64,000 nt of DNA, from the NCBI GenBank assembly GCA_029379385.1, contig CM055607.1, forward strand, positions 3,038,001 through 3,102,000, given 5' to 3'. The position numbers and the translations under genes are program-made. Source of the stretch: Quillaja saponaria. Lineage: Eukaryota; Streptophyta; Magnoliopsida; Fabales; Quillajaceae. The notes under the pieces are model-generated. The model was not told the DNA's origin, made no database searches, and saw nothing but the letters and a program-made list of their open reading frames with translations. Each line of letters opens with the position of its first letter. The stretch's first letter is position 1. This document shows positions 23,769-37,135 of this stretch, one piece after another.

Positions 23769-26439
23769 GCACAGATAGTAGAAAATACGTCCTAGATAGC
23801 TTCAGGGATTGATACCCTTGAGTTTAGCCTGAATACCACTCATACCTGGCCCTCTTGGGAGCTACGATTTGATACTTGGGGTCCAAACTATCAATTTCTG
23901 TTATCTCATATGTTGAGTACCAATGGTTTGCCTTCGCAACTGTCTAAGTTTTTATTTTAATAAACTTTAACAGAAGCTCTAGTCACATTTATCAACTAGA
24001 ATCACTTAATTTGAAGATATAACTGCAGACTGCTGTAACCAAGAGGTACTGAATCAACTTTGGATATTAGTATCTGAAGGTAAAAATTATCATTTTAAAC
24101 TGAGAAATGGATTCTTCCTTAATCAAGAAACATTTAACGAGAAAAAAAGACATAAAAATTTTCAAACCCGCAAAGGAGTAAGGGTCCAAAAAATAGTAGG
24201 TCGCCACTCTAAGGATGTCCTTTGATTTAACCCATTCCAGATACTTGATCCACTTGGATGTTATACATCATCTATCTATATGCACCAATCGATTCATTTA
24301 AAGAGATGTCGTATTTTTTATATGGCATTCTTATGAAGTAAACTTATGACACTAGTAAAAAGCCTTTCTTGCACCAAGCACATCTACTGAAATGAAAATG
24401 TCTACCTGCTAAACGCTATTCTGCTAAGACACCTTTGAATCCCATGCTTTTCAATATTCTGGTATTTCTTTCCATTTACTTCAACACATTTGGATGCTCT
24501 CTAGATAGTTTCCTACTTGGACAGAGAAATAAAACTCACAAATGCCAAAAAGGCAAAAAGAGCACAATCTCAGTGGTGATCTTTAAGAAAAAGCTTTTCT
24601 GTACTTTTCCACTTAGGAGTAAAAGAAATGCGCAATAGGAAGCCAACTAAGGCAGAAAAAGAAATGATGAGATGGCCGTTGTAAAAGCTACATCTGGATG
24701 GCACAGAAGCTGGATACCCTCTTGTATGTAAGGAGGAAAGGACCATCCAAGCATCGCCAAGCTTTCTAGTCTTACACCTGCCTCATAATTGATCCACGAC
24801 CTCTAGGAGAGTATCAATGCCTGATTGCTCATTGGCCAGGCTGCGAGGCACTATATCAAGTTCATTCTAAGTTTACACTTTTTGGTAATTAAGCCAGATG
24901 CTTATCTTAGCAAAAGATGCAAATGACAGTGAGACAAAAAAAAAAAAAAAAACCAATAAAATGTTAGTTCTCATCTGCTATGACATTGTTGGCTTTCTTA
25001 ATTATTGCAACTGTACTCTTACCTTACTTTATACACATAAATTAGAAGATAAATAGATAAGTAATAAGCAATTCATAGCCAAGTTTACTATCACTAAGAG
25101 AAAAATAATGATAAGCAAGTGGCAAATTTACATTCGCTATTTATGTTTATGTCCGACGGTTTTAGTGCGTGACCTATATAGAGACATGTTATGTAATGTT
25201 TTGAGAACTTTTAGACAACCTTTTGACAAATTGAATTTGCATTGCTGAAATTGTAAGTTTTTCTCTCTAATTTCATTTACCTCTCCCCCTTTTTCTTGCT
25301 AGCTCCTCTACCTATTCTCTTCTCTTTTCCCTCAAATTCCCCATTGTCCTACATCATTAACACTTAATTATTCTATGTGTTCTGGGAATCTAACATACTC
25401 GAACACGCAGAGAGGGATCAAAGAATTCAAATCAGAAAGGTGATAAAATGGGACTTAAAAACAGGTGATTGAAAGTATAAGATTTTTCAAAAGTGTCTTA
25501 AAAAAAAATTAATAATAATAATAATAATTTAGACAAAAAACAACTTTTAATTTTTCCATAAATATACATTATCAAAAGAAAGTTACAAAGGAAACAAGAA
25601 CTGGTGTTACACATTAAAACTAAGCTTTATCAGCTACCCCCATTAGGAACCAAACCAAGCCCCAGATTTGGGTGGAAAAAAACAAAAGATTAAAAAAAAA
25701 AAAAAAACTTGTAACCTCATTAAATATGTGCAATTAAAGAAGAAGCAAACAAGGCCCTACCAACAACGCAAAATGATACGTACCAGGTCTGCCGAAGAAG
25801 CAGGAGGAATTAGTGGGAAAATTGTTTATGTCCCTCGGTTCAAGTTTTTGAGATGGGACTTGGGACAATTGGAGTTTACCAAAATTGTTTGTTTTATTGT
25901 TCTGAGTGTTTGAATCACTTGATCAAAATATTTCGGAGGTTATTAAATAATATTATATATTTTTGATTTTTCTCTCTCTCTTTTTGTGTAATTTTTAGCC
26001 TTTTCTTATAATTTTTGTGAAAGAATGACTTTTTTAGAAAGATAAGGATTCATAAGTTTTGTTTTACAATGTCATTGATTGCCATTAATATGAAATATAA
26101 AAATTTGTTAAATAACTAGGAAAATAATTGATACTTTAAAATTTTAAATTTACTATCTACGAAAAGAAAAATACCGATGATGTATAAAAAATCACATTGT
26201 CACTATTTTTTAGTGATTGTACCCACCGGTCTTTTATTAACATGTCTTAAATAGTACCCAAAAAAAGGGGTGAGTGCACCTATTTTAAATATAAGTTGAG
26301 GTACTTAAATAATAATTAACTATTTTTATTTATTTATTTATTTAATAGACAAATGTGTCCAAAGTTATTTACACACATTTCAACTAATCACCTCTCTATT
26401 ATGGCCAAAAACTAACAATGAGAATAGTTAACTCTTATA

Positions 26440-26508
26440 TTTATTGTAAAACATAGGTCCACAAACTATTTATTGTAAAACATAAGTCCACATACTATTT
26501 ATTGTAAA
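26440..26508. repeat. 29-bp tandem repeat, about 2.4 copies
   Basis: Units beginning TTTATTGTAAA recur at 26440, 26469 and 26498. The first two carry the same ACATARGTCCACA core, and the third is partial. Confidence 0.75.
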
Positions 26509-27682
26509 TTGTTCACTAAGATATAAATTATGAGTATTTTTATTTGAGATGAAATGCTTATTAACGGATTAAAATAGTAATTAGTTAAGGTGAAATTATC
26601 CTGCACTTGACCATTAAATAAAAGAAAAATATTTACTAACAAAAAAGTGTTAAAATAAAAATTAATTTACTAAAACATATTTATTAAATTATAAATAATT
26701 AACTTTACTGCTAATTTTTTCTTTTTTCCTTTTTCTGTGAAACTTCTCTACTACCAATATATATATATCATTAGAATTATGATAAAATTGTTGTAATATA
26801 TATACTAATAGAGAAATGAAAAAAAAAGGAACGATTTTTGTTAAATGCCTGATAACACTTCACTTAAATCAGCATGAAATGATTGACTTCTTAAAAAAAA
26901 AAAAAAAAAATCTACTAACACATAAACTTATTATTTGTAATTGTATAGTTATCATAAGCGTGGGGTGTTTTACCACCAAATTTCAAAGACTTTTTTTTTT
27001 TTGCTTCATGCTAAACAAGAGGATGTAACTTTCTTGTATTCATTAACTCCTTTCCAATGACTCTTTTTTTAATTTGAAAATTAAAATAAAATTACACCTC
27101 ATCGTAGATTAATAAAATAAATTAAAAGCAAAAAGAGGTTATCACCAAAAATGTTCTTATAATTGATGAAAATTTTCTTTTGCTAGTACATGAAACTTAA
27201 TGAAAAAAAAAAAAAATAGATAAAAGTATAATATAATGGATGAGATTGATGCCTTTGTTAGAACAGGAAACTTATTTTCTGAAGTGCATTTTGTTGACCC
27301 AAAAACAAATCCTCAAACTTGGACCATACAATTAGATTGGGCTCTAGAATGCAGGGTTCAAATGGGCTTTAAGACGCTTATAATAATTGTAGGCAATCTT
27401 TTCTTGCTCTCTAAATTTTAAATTAAACTTTAAAATGATGTGTATTGGAGTACTAGCTTTATTTTTTATTTTTCCAAATCTCCATGGCTAGTTTTTGAAT
27501 TAATTTAATTCCTTTAAAGTGAGTTTAAAATCTCACAAAAAAGAAAAAAAAAATGTAAAATTCAATTTATTTAGAATGAATTCACAATTTTTATGTTTAA
27601 AATAAATGAAATAGATTTGAAATTTATATTTTTACTACACAAAATAATTCAAATTTTATTTAAGATTAATAAGTAGTTGTCA

Positions 27683-27985
27683 TCCCTTAAATGAAATTTT
27701 TATCTTTATAATGACACTTTATACATATTAAATGATAATTTTACTCTTATTATTTTTCACATTTTAAACAACATATTCGCTTATTATTTTTCACACTTTA
27801 AATGTTAGTTTTCTCATCATTAGTTTTCACAACTTAAATGATGTTTCTATCCTTATTATTTGTCACACCTTATATAATAATTTTACCCTTATTATTTCTC
27901 ATGCCTTCATTGACAATTTATTCTTATTATTCTCACACCTTAAATGATAACTTTATCCTTATTACTTCACACATTTTTTAGATAA
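27683..27985. repeat. Degenerate tandem array, unit about 37 bp
   Basis: Roughly eight diverged copies of a unit built from CCTTAAATGATAA, then TTTTATCCTTATTATT, then TTCACA. Copies vary by substitutions and small indels, so the array is old or relaxed. No coding sense in any frame. Confidence 0.65.
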
Positions 27986-28029
27986 TTATTGTATATCAAA
28001 GGTTGTAATTAGAAATACTCAATCCCTAA

Positions 28030-28345
28030 CTCACAAATGGGGTTGGCACTCGAATCGAATAGTGCTCGAATATTGTTACTTGAATTCGAATACTAATACG
28101 AATTAAAATTTAATTTCAATTTCAAATGTAAAGTAATACCGAATAATCATATTCGAATTTGAATAGTTCAAATAATACTCAAATAATTTATAAATATTAA
28201 TATATTCGAACAATAATTGAATAATCGAAAGAATAAAAGTCAAAATAATAAGGAATACTAATACAAATAATTCGGCAAATCTCGTGCCGAAGCCGAATTT
28301 TGATATATCCGAATTTGAAAATCATTTTCAGTTTAAATTCGATTT
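28030..28345. repeat. ATTCGAAT-rich diverged repeat, probable transposon remnant
   Basis: Words related to TTCGAAT, CGAATA and ATTCGAA recur many times over about 300 bases. The left edge (GGGGTTGGCACTCGAATCG) resembles the GGGGTGGCA-type ends of hAT elements, but I find no matching right end or target duplication. It is therefore described only as a repeat. Confidence 0.4.
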
Positions 28346-29322
28346 AACATAGCCTTGAATACAAATAGTTTCCAGGCCTATTCGCAATAAGCAGACATTT
28401 TATCCAAATGTGAAATCGTCTTCCTACATATATAATTTTTCCCTGCAAATGTACAAATATTCTAGTCTTGTCCATCAAACGTCTACTTGATAACTTTACC
28501 AAAAAAAGAATACTTAAGAAAACTACTTTAATATACAAATTATTTCTAGTAATTTTATTTTCTCTAACCCTAAAAAGAAAAATATAAGCACAAACATTTT
28601 TTTCTTCAATGTTAAGTAAAATTAACAGCACTTTTTAAATATTATCTTTGATAGTTTTCAAAAATTTATATGCTTTTTGGCCCTTTTTTTCTCACAAGAA
28701 AGGAACATAAACAGACCCGTTGGAGGTGTTATTCTGTAGTGTTATTTTGGTTTCACGGCAGATACCTATCTTGAATTTAAGAACCAATGTAAGGGATAGG
28801 AAAGTAATTTCATAATCATTGTCTTATCTGGAAGAGAAAATATATATACAAGAAATACTTGAGTTGCAAGGACACGCTTATTGGGGCCCTTTTATCTATT
28901 ATTTATTGGATATGCAAAATCTTTTCATGGGACCTAACTGTTAGTTGCTTCATTTATCTAACATGAATAATTCGAATAAGTCAATTTACATAACTACCCA
29001 CCATATTACTAAACCACAAAAAAATTGTAATTAAATCAGATTTTTGCTTGACTAAATTATTTCGATTATGATTGAAAAATGTCACAACAAAAATTTAAAT
29101 TTCGTAACAAATAATGCCTTATTATTATATTAGTTTATAAAAGTAAGGACATTTATGTAACTTAATTATCAACAAACAATCTTGTTTTTCAGTAGTTAAA
29201 TTCCTAATCCAATCAAACTTTGTTACTTTAACTTTGTTACTATTAAATCCAATTAATCATCATCAACTTCATTACATATTAATTGCACTAAGAAAGTTTC
29301 AAAAGAGAGAATTAGGTGAAAA

Positions 29323-29688
29323 ATGAGGTCTGTGAACAACACCACCACCACTAATAACACAATTGCTACTGCCGGTGGTGCTCATGAGTTGAGAGGCTGG
29401 AAATCACCGATGACTCCTTACATGTTCGGCGGCCTAGCCCTGATGCTTGGATTCATTGCGATGGTATTGATTATCTTATCCTGTTCCTACCGGAAATATA
29501 ACAATAACTCAGGCTCAGCTAGTAATGCAGGCGGCGGTGGCCAAGAGAACTCGAAAGCAAGCATGACGGTGGAGGACACGGAGGAGGTGGTGGATTATGA
29601 TCCAAAAATTGTTGTCATAATGGCCGGAGAAACTAATCCAACCTACTTGGCAGTGCCGGCTGCCTCTTCCACCACATGCCATAGTTAG
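29323..29688 (+). CDS. GDU: GLUTAMINE DUMPER (GDU) family protein
   Basis: A single-exon gene of 121 residues. A Thr/Asn-rich N-terminus leads to WKSPMTPYMFGGLAL and a single membrane helix (about 33-56), followed by the CSYRK boundary, a Gly/Ser-rich linker and the family signature VIMAG at 98-102 with PTYLA just after it. These two elements, the helix and the VIMAG box, define the plant GDU family. Members sit in the plasma and endosomal membranes, and their overexpression increases amino-acid export. The VIMAG region of GDU1 is needed for its interaction with the RING ubiquitin ligase LOG2. Length fits the family. A paralogue lies 6.7 kb downstream in the same orientation. Which Arabidopsis GDU it corresponds to is unclear; gene order suggests the GDU6/GDU7 group. 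Confidence 0.93.
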   Translation: MRSVNNTTTTNNTIATAGGAHELRGWKSPMTPYMFGGLALMLGFIAMVLIILSCSYRKYNNNSGSASNAGGGGQENSKASMTVEDTEEVVDYDPKIVVIMAGETNPTYLAVPAASSTTCHS

Positions 29689-32600
29689 CTACTACTCCAT
29701 TAAAGATTATTAATTCCTTGCTTATATATGTATCAAATTTTGAAATTATGTTCTTCTCTTTTCCTTTAAATATTGTATATACACATGATTTTTTTATTTT
29801 TTATTTTTATATCATGATAAGATAATTACATGCAACTCTTATAAAGATGTTTAATATTTTAGTTAGGATCATTCGTATTTTCCTCTTTAGCTATCATTAA
29901 ATTTGTAATGTTACTTATTTTTATTTAATCGAACACATTACAAATATATTATTACATGTAATTAATTAATAGTTAATTTTTTTATTAAATCGAACAGTCC
30001 TTATTATAAAATGAACTATTTATCCTTTAGTCTAGTAATTAACAAATAAAATCACCTTCAACAATATGCGTAGTGACGAACACGAATTTTAATTTTAATG
30101 AAATTTATTGTTAGTTGGGACTTGAAATTACAGAGGGTGTTGCCTCAATATATTCCTTTCCAACTTCAGTTATTATTCTCTTCCTGAAAGAAAGATTAAC
30201 TTGTATGATGAGTGATTTAATTATTTATAAATAATTTTGGTACCCCGCTCATTATTATGGTAAAATAATTGTTGTACTTATATGTGTAATTGACTCATTT
30301 ACTTTCATGAATATTCATATTATTTTGAAAAAGTATTTATAAATATCATATCATAAACAAAATAAATACATTTATTATTTTAATTTTATATGTAATTTCA
30401 TTTGTATATATGTAAAAAAAAAAATTTCTTTTTTAAAAATTAATTAAAGGACCACAGTAACCAAAAAAAAAGAGACAATAAAGGGATTATTGTTATAAAA
30501 CCTGTTAAATATTATATGGTTATATAGGGAGATAAGATATAGGCCTCGTTTGAGAAAATATGTTTAATATTAGGAGTTTTTGTTATTATGAGAATATATA
30601 TAATAGGGTTTATTGATACTTTTCATATAAAGTATGACTGCTTTATAATATCTCCCTTTGGATTTTGTTACTTCATCATTTAAATTGGGTGGAGTGCATG
30701 TTTTCTATTTCTATTGGGTCTCAATGTAGTTTTAACAAACCACAAAAGTAGATCAATGCAATATAGTTTTAATTATTTGTATATTCGAATTTCAATGGCT
30801 GGAAAACATGGTCCTTAATTAACTTTAACTTGAGAATGTAGGATATCATAATCATCACTCCAAGTGTAAATTAGAGGAACACCTTAATTGTTTAAATTTT
30901 TTTCTTTCCTTAGTAGACCAAAATGAAGAACTTGTAAAGAAGATGATCCAAACAAGCACTAAGCTGATCACCTACTGGTCTTTTATTTTCTTGTTCTTTT
31001 GAGTACAGGACACGGCTCACCATTCACCAACTTCTACTGTTCCTTTGAATTTATGTGTACTAAGATTTGGTGAACCAGACGTGGAGGCTAGGAAGTGTGA
31101 TTTAATTTAGTATATATTACTTCTAATTAATAATGGCATGAAGCATTGAACAACAATTCTAATTTTACTTAGACTCGAAAGATTGTTAAATAAAACAACG
31201 TTAGATGGACGTAATATTGTTGAATTATTTGTTTCCTTTGTGAGTTGTATTATTAATATTGGTGAATAGAGTTAAAATATATCAAAAATATTTGATTAAT
31301 TGAGAATCTTCTGTCAATTATTATGAATATCCTTCATACTTAATATAAATATTGATCAATAAATGAATTCTCATTATTTCAATTGATATAATATCCGATA
31401 CATCAAGCATTCACACATAATTTATTAAAAGATATTGAATTTTCAATAACAAGGACAATAAGACAATGAATATAAGTGCATTTCTATTTCTCCATGATCT
31501 GCTTTATAGTGGGAGACAGATGAAATATTGTGCACTACCAGTTGGTCTTAGCAAATTTTCACATTTGTCAAAGTTTCTCATCGAAGTTGAATAAGGTTGT
31601 AACTAACTATATATGTAGCACTATAGTTTGATGGTGATAGATGTTTGTTGTGCTATTGCCATGAAAATATAACACATCAAATACATTGTGTACATATTTA
31701 CTCAAATGTATATGTGACAACCTTTTAGCCATATTGGTTTTGCAACATCAAATATAGCTAGTGAGTATTGGAATTAATTCATTCATATGTGTAAAATGGC
31801 TCTCGTATTCAATCTCGTCACCACTTTTATTGGTCTATCTTTTTCATGACTGGCTATTTGGCTCCACAGAAACAAGACTGTCCTCCATAATCCAGAAGAT
31901 TTTTGTGACCCTTAAAATCTTGCATACTTAGAGCTCTCAATAAATGTAGTAGTGCGCTCTCTTTCTAAACAATGAAATTAAACTATACAACACATTGTTC
32001 ACTGACTTGATCTCTGCCTTGACTATAAGTTAATTAAAACACAGCAACAAGGAAAGGAATGGAAAAAAAAAAGAAGTAATTATGGAAATGCACTTTAATT
32101 TAAGTTTGTGGACCTAGTGTTTGTTTCTTTTCAAGTTAATTTTTTCTGTTAAAGAAGAACTATAACACTGGATAGACTTGAAGAATATTGTGACTTTGGG
32201 AGAGTGGAAAATGAGTGGTTTCTATTGTTAGGATTTCACTTCTAACCTAGGGTTGTTATTGAAATTTATACATAAAATTGTAAAATAATCAAGTGGTTGA
32301 TTCAGTTCAAAAAATAAAATAAAATTAGTCTACAAGAAATATGACTATTATATATATACTTTTTTTTGTTCAATATGTGTCTATAATTTTAAACCTATGG
32401 AAAAGTATAATGTCTGTAATGAAGTATGTATGTTAGAAAACTAAAATATAAATTATGTATTATTGTGAAATAATTACAGTCATGAAATATGATTTTGTCT
32501 TTTTCTTTTTTGCCTATTGGATTAAAGTATATTGATTAATCTGTTAGTTTATTAAACTTTTGTGTACATTTAAAAACAATAAATGAAAGATTTTCAGCAA

Positions 32601-35600
32601 AAAAACAAAAAACAAAAAATTAAATATCTGCATAATTTCAACAGCAAGCACATATCTTTTTTGTTGGAAAGGAGTAGGTTTCTTCTAGACAAGGAATTTC
32701 AAACTCTTACGCATGCTGGTCCTGAAAAAGGGCTTAATTTCTGTGGTCTTGTCCATCATTACCTCAAAGACTCCTAAGGATGACTTAATAAAATAGCGTT
32801 TTCTTTGGGGTAAGGAACAGAATTTTCAACCAATATTAATAATTCAGTCCATTGGATTAGTTGATCTTACGACTCAATATTACTCTGATTAAAAGCATCA
32901 TGATCTATTTTAAATATAATATAATATATGAATCACTTAAATATATTTACAAAAAAATTTATTTACTTAGGTTATGATATCTGACCCAGTCCAATCCCTA
33001 CTTCAACCAAACAATTTCACTTGTGTTTTGCAGGTGTGGGAGAGTTGGCGGGGAGCAAACGTTGCCTCTATTTGATTTATAATAAAGCATGTTTAAGAAG
33101 AAACAACTCTTTTTCCTATATTCAATTTTATTTTATAATTTTGAAGTATTCTCAAACATCAAAAAACTTTTCACCTATAATTCACACTGAAAATTTATCA
33201 TGAGCAGAACCAAAATCCTGACTATTATATTCTATCATTTATCAAAAATATGATTTTAGCCTTTCCATTTGTTGTTTCCCATCAAACTTTGCACCCAGTC
33301 TACTAGATTAAGAACATCAAAGAAATTATAATGTGTTTTGTTTTCAAGTTTGGAGGGTTTAAATGTATAGTTGATAATCTCACTTTGTTACCATATTATG
33401 TTTGTGGAAATGACAACATATACAATATATTGGCACTGAAAATGTTGGGATTGGTACAATGAAAATAGCCACAAGAATCACTATGAACATGTGCTTTTTT
33501 TATTAGGCAGCTAATTCAGTCCACAAGATTTACATAATTTTTTAATTTTGGACAACCATCTTTATTTAGTGGAAAACATTTGTACATATATAATTGTTCT
33601 CATGTACTTGAATAATACTATTTGCATTGTCAGCAGTTGCCAATAAGATAATATATCAGATTTTCTGTCTATAAGTTTTGGTTCAGATCTGAATCTGAAT
33701 TGGAAGCAAGATGATGAATCTAATTTTCAATTTTATGTATAAGTTAAAAGTTAAACTAAATTAATTAAATCTATTCAAATTCACTTTAAATTTATAAAAA
33801 AAATAAAATTAAAATAAAGTCTTTAGCTTTGTGCATACAAAGGGAATTTTCTTAATGGATAAATTAAAGGTTAGAATTTAAAAAATTTAAATTAAAAGAC
33901 GTTTCATGTTCTAATTTCTATAGAAATTCTTAGTGTTAGGAATGAATTATTCAATATTGTGTAACTCAAATGAAAAAAATAATAATAATAAACTTACCAA
34001 CAAATCAACAATTTCTAATGCAACTAGCACATTTCTGTATTTATGAAATATATGGTGAAATATGTCGGTAGATATTAGTTTGGGGAAGGTGATGTGACTT
34101 TAATGGTTTCAAGTTTAAATTCTACCATCATTAATGATTTATTATTAATCAATTTGAGAAGGCAAAACATCTAAAATACATAAAATATTATCATTTTTCT
34201 CAATTTCATTTTAAATGTATTTTTGTCATCTCGTATTTTTCAAATCGTTTTGTAATACCTTTTTTTAATCTATTATGCGTATGTCGAGCAGGCAAATAAA
34301 AATGATAAAATTACATCTGTTATCTTCGAGTATCATTTTGTTATCAATTTATTATTAAATTTATTTTTACAGCCTTACCTTCTCTTTATAAATAAAATAT
34401 TAAATAAAGTTTGTCAATTTTTTAAAAAATTGTTTAATAACCACAAACTGTAATTTTTATAATTTTGAGAGAATAAAGAGTGAGAGAGGGGTAACACAAG
34501 TAATGAACTTTGTTTTGTAAATTGCAAAAAAATTATATTAAGCAACTTTAGCATTTTTTGCCAAATTACTGAAAGTGTAAGTCTACGAAAAAACATTACA
34601 AACAATTTGAAGTGCTTGATATGGAATCAACCATAAAAATAGTTTTAGCACAAAATTAATAAATGGAGTGATACATAAACATTATATATAGAGAGAGTAA
34701 AGAACAAGATAATTATCAATGTTGAAACTTAATGACACTTATATGAGTAACAAAACATCGATAAACCTTAATCAGATTTATTGTTACAATATGAACCTTA
34801 AATTCCTTCTAACTAAAAAGCAAGCTAGACTCTTATATATGGTATGAAAATCGTCATAAATCGATGACCAAGCATCTTTATTAACATAGATCTCCATCAT
34901 ATGTATTCTAGAGATGTGAAAGTTGTTGTGCACATGATATTCTAGGTCAATAAAAAGAAAAAATGGAATCAATCCTATCAAAAAACCCAAAACATAAAAA
35001 AATAAGAAATTATATGAAGGAAAAAAAGAATTCAAGATTTGTCATACAAATGTAATAGTTAATATATATAATGTAAAAGAAAAAAAAAATTATTATCTTT
35101 GCCTTTAGAGAAATAATTTTTTTCTTAAGTAGTTATTGTTATTTTTCTCTTTGTGTTACATCACATGCCTTAAATATTTTAAAATTTTTCTTAGTATTTT
35201 AATCTTATCAATTAATATTTGTTCCATGAACCAATCCTGTCCCAAATCATTTACAAACCACAAACGAAAGCCACCTTCATTTTTTGCCTTCTATATAAAT
35301 TGACCAAAGAAATTGGTGGAATAACAGACACAGGAGTTATAAAATAGAGTAAGGTAGTTATTTAATTTCTGAGAAGGGCCAGGTAGAAGCAAAATTTATA
35401 CTCTTTATGAATCAAAAGTTTAATGGGAATTTCTTGTAGATGGGTAAGATATGGACTTAGAATGTCATCATCAAAGACACTTGTGGGTAGGATCTCCTAT
35501 GCATAAACATGGAACAGTAGAAATAGCAAAGACTTTGAATTTTGAATGACTAATTGACACATTCATTTCTTCTCAATGTTGACATAATATGGATGATATC

Positions 35601-36245
35601 AATGTGAGATAGGGTAAAAGTCATATAATAAAAGAATAAATTGTATATAGACGATTGTGATTGTACATGAAACACTTATCCTTGCCCTCTTAAATATTTT
35701 GCATAAACAAAGTTACTGTATTGCCCCTCTAACTAATAAGGTAAAGTTGTTCCAATCTTTCCATCTAAAAGAGTTTTAGGCTCATTAAGAACCTCCTAGA
35801 TTAATTGCCAAAACCATAGTTTAGTTAAATTATAGGTGCTCAAAGTTTTTTTTGTACAAATTGTGTACCAAAGATATGTGAAATATTTTCATTTTACCAA
35901 ATTTTCAAATGTATAAAGAAACCTCCTCTCTTGTAGATTAGTGAGGCATAGCCTTAAAGACTTTCTGAAGGAATAGCATATGCAATGATTACCAAGAAAC
36001 ACAAAAAGACTCAAAAGCAAATTCCAAAATAATCTCATCCATCATTTACATACCACAATACACTTTGGATTTCCAAATCAACAAGCTGATCATCATGCAC
36101 TTTGGACATCCCATGAAGTAAGTATAAATCAGGCATATGTAAAAGTAGAAAAAAGAATCTTCTTCTCACTCCAAAAGGCTATTTTAGTAATGTTGAAAAC
36201 TTTTCCTAATCACCCCACCAACACCAAACAATTCAAACTCTTTCC
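29689..36245. other. Spacer between the two GDU genes
   Basis: About 6.6 kb of AT-rich DNA. None of the short open frames (for example 32583-32777, 33021-33203, 34414-34605, 34784-35035) has recognisable features, and I found no transposon ends that pair. The final part is the promoter of the second GDU gene. Confidence 0.5.
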
Positions 36246-36252
36246 TATAAAT
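36246..36252 (+). promoter_or_regulatory. TATA box of the second GDU gene
   Basis: TATAAAT lies 110 bases before the start codon in a locally less AT-rich promoter, predicting a transcription start near 36280. Downstream the leader has two copies of an ACAGAGGAAAACAGAGA-like word, at about 36286 and 36333. Confidence 0.55.
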
Positions 36253-36355
36253 TCAACCATCATCTTCTTCACTCCCTTGGACAAACAGAGGAAAACAGAG
36301 AAACAGATAGATAAGATATAGAGCAATAGAAACAGAGGAAAACAGAGACAGCAAT

Positions 36356-36673
36356 ATGAAGCCTTCAAGCGATGCATCATCGGCAACCAGAAACGGGCCA
36401 TGGAAGTCTCCTATACCTTACCTTTTTGGCAGCTTGGCTATAATGATAACTCTCATCCTTGTGGCATTGATCATCCTAGTTTGTTCCTACCGGAAACGTG
36501 CTTCGAGCTCCTCCTCAGCCTCTGAAGGTGATCAAGAAAAACCAACAATGCCCATGAACACAGTGTTTGACACAGAGCCAAAGATTGTTGTTATTATGGC
36601 TGGGGATGACAAGCCTACATACTTAGCTAAACCGATCACTTCTTCATCAACTTGTTGCTGTGAACAAGTTTAG
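36356..36673 (+). CDS. GDU: GLUTAMINE DUMPER (GDU) family protein, second copy
   Basis: A single-exon gene of 105 residues. It shares with its upstream neighbour the segment WKSPIPYLFGSLA, one membrane helix (about 21-44), the CSYRK boundary, VIMAG at 79-83 and PTYLA at 87-91. The N-terminal Thr/Asn run and the Gly-rich linker of the first copy are missing, replaced by a short Ser-rich linker (ASSSSSAS). The C-terminus ends in a Cys-rich STCCCEQV, a possible lipidation site (inference). The two genes have diverged clearly outside the helix and VIMAG box, so this is not a recent tandem duplication. The expected role is a membrane regulator of amino-acid export. Confidence 0.93.
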   Translation: MKPSSDASSATRNGPWKSPIPYLFGSLAIMITLILVALIILVCSYRKRASSSSSASEGDQEKPTMPMNTVFDTEPKIVVIMAGDDKPTYLAKPITSSSTCCCEQV

Positions 36674-37135
36674 TTAGTTTGATTTCCTCAGAGAAACAAA
36701 ATTTTGTTTAAGTAGGTAAAGCATATGAGAATTTTATCCTTCCTTTATTTCCCACCTGTCATATAGTGACTCTCTTTTTAATAAAGATAATGGTGAGTGA
36801 GAGCATAAGAAATTAAAACTAATTCATGAAATTTCATCTAAAACAAATATAGTCTTTTAGATTATTCGGTATGTATCATGAATGTGTTTTAAATGTCACA
36901 TGAAGATCATATATGCTAATGCCTAATATAATAAAACGTGATTTTAGTTACCTTCAATGGTTTTATTCTTTTCTAGTGTTAGTTTCTGAGCCAGAAAAGT
37001 AAAATAGGAAACATGATAAGGGATTCTTTTGTTTGAAACCACTAATTTTAACACACTGAAAGTTCCTTTTGTTTTAAAATTTGACCATCTGCTTGCTTTT
37101 TAATGGCAGCAAGGTCGGCCTTAAACCCTTTTGTT

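Larger units (their letters stand above)
20493..29322. other. Long repeat-rich spacer between CONSTANS and the first GDU gene
   Basis: About 8.8 kb with no confidently supported gene. It contains an imperfect tandem duplication (23521-23768), an exon-like fragment on the minus strand (24783-24866), a 29-bp tandem repeat (26440-26508), a degenerate tandem array (about 27683-27985) and a region dense in ATTCGAAT words (about 28030-28345). AT content rises sharply after about 25500. Short open frames such as 22745-22981, 25668-25913 and 27236-27421 show no domains. Confidence 0.5.

Noticed and set aside
27236..27421. 61-residue frame with a DPKTNPQTW stretch
   Set aside because: Short, isolated in repeat-rich DNA, no promoter or splice context and no family match.
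28030..28345. Complete hAT element suggested by the GGGGTTGGCA edge
   Set aside because: No matching inverted end or 8-bp duplication could be found, so only a repeat is reported.
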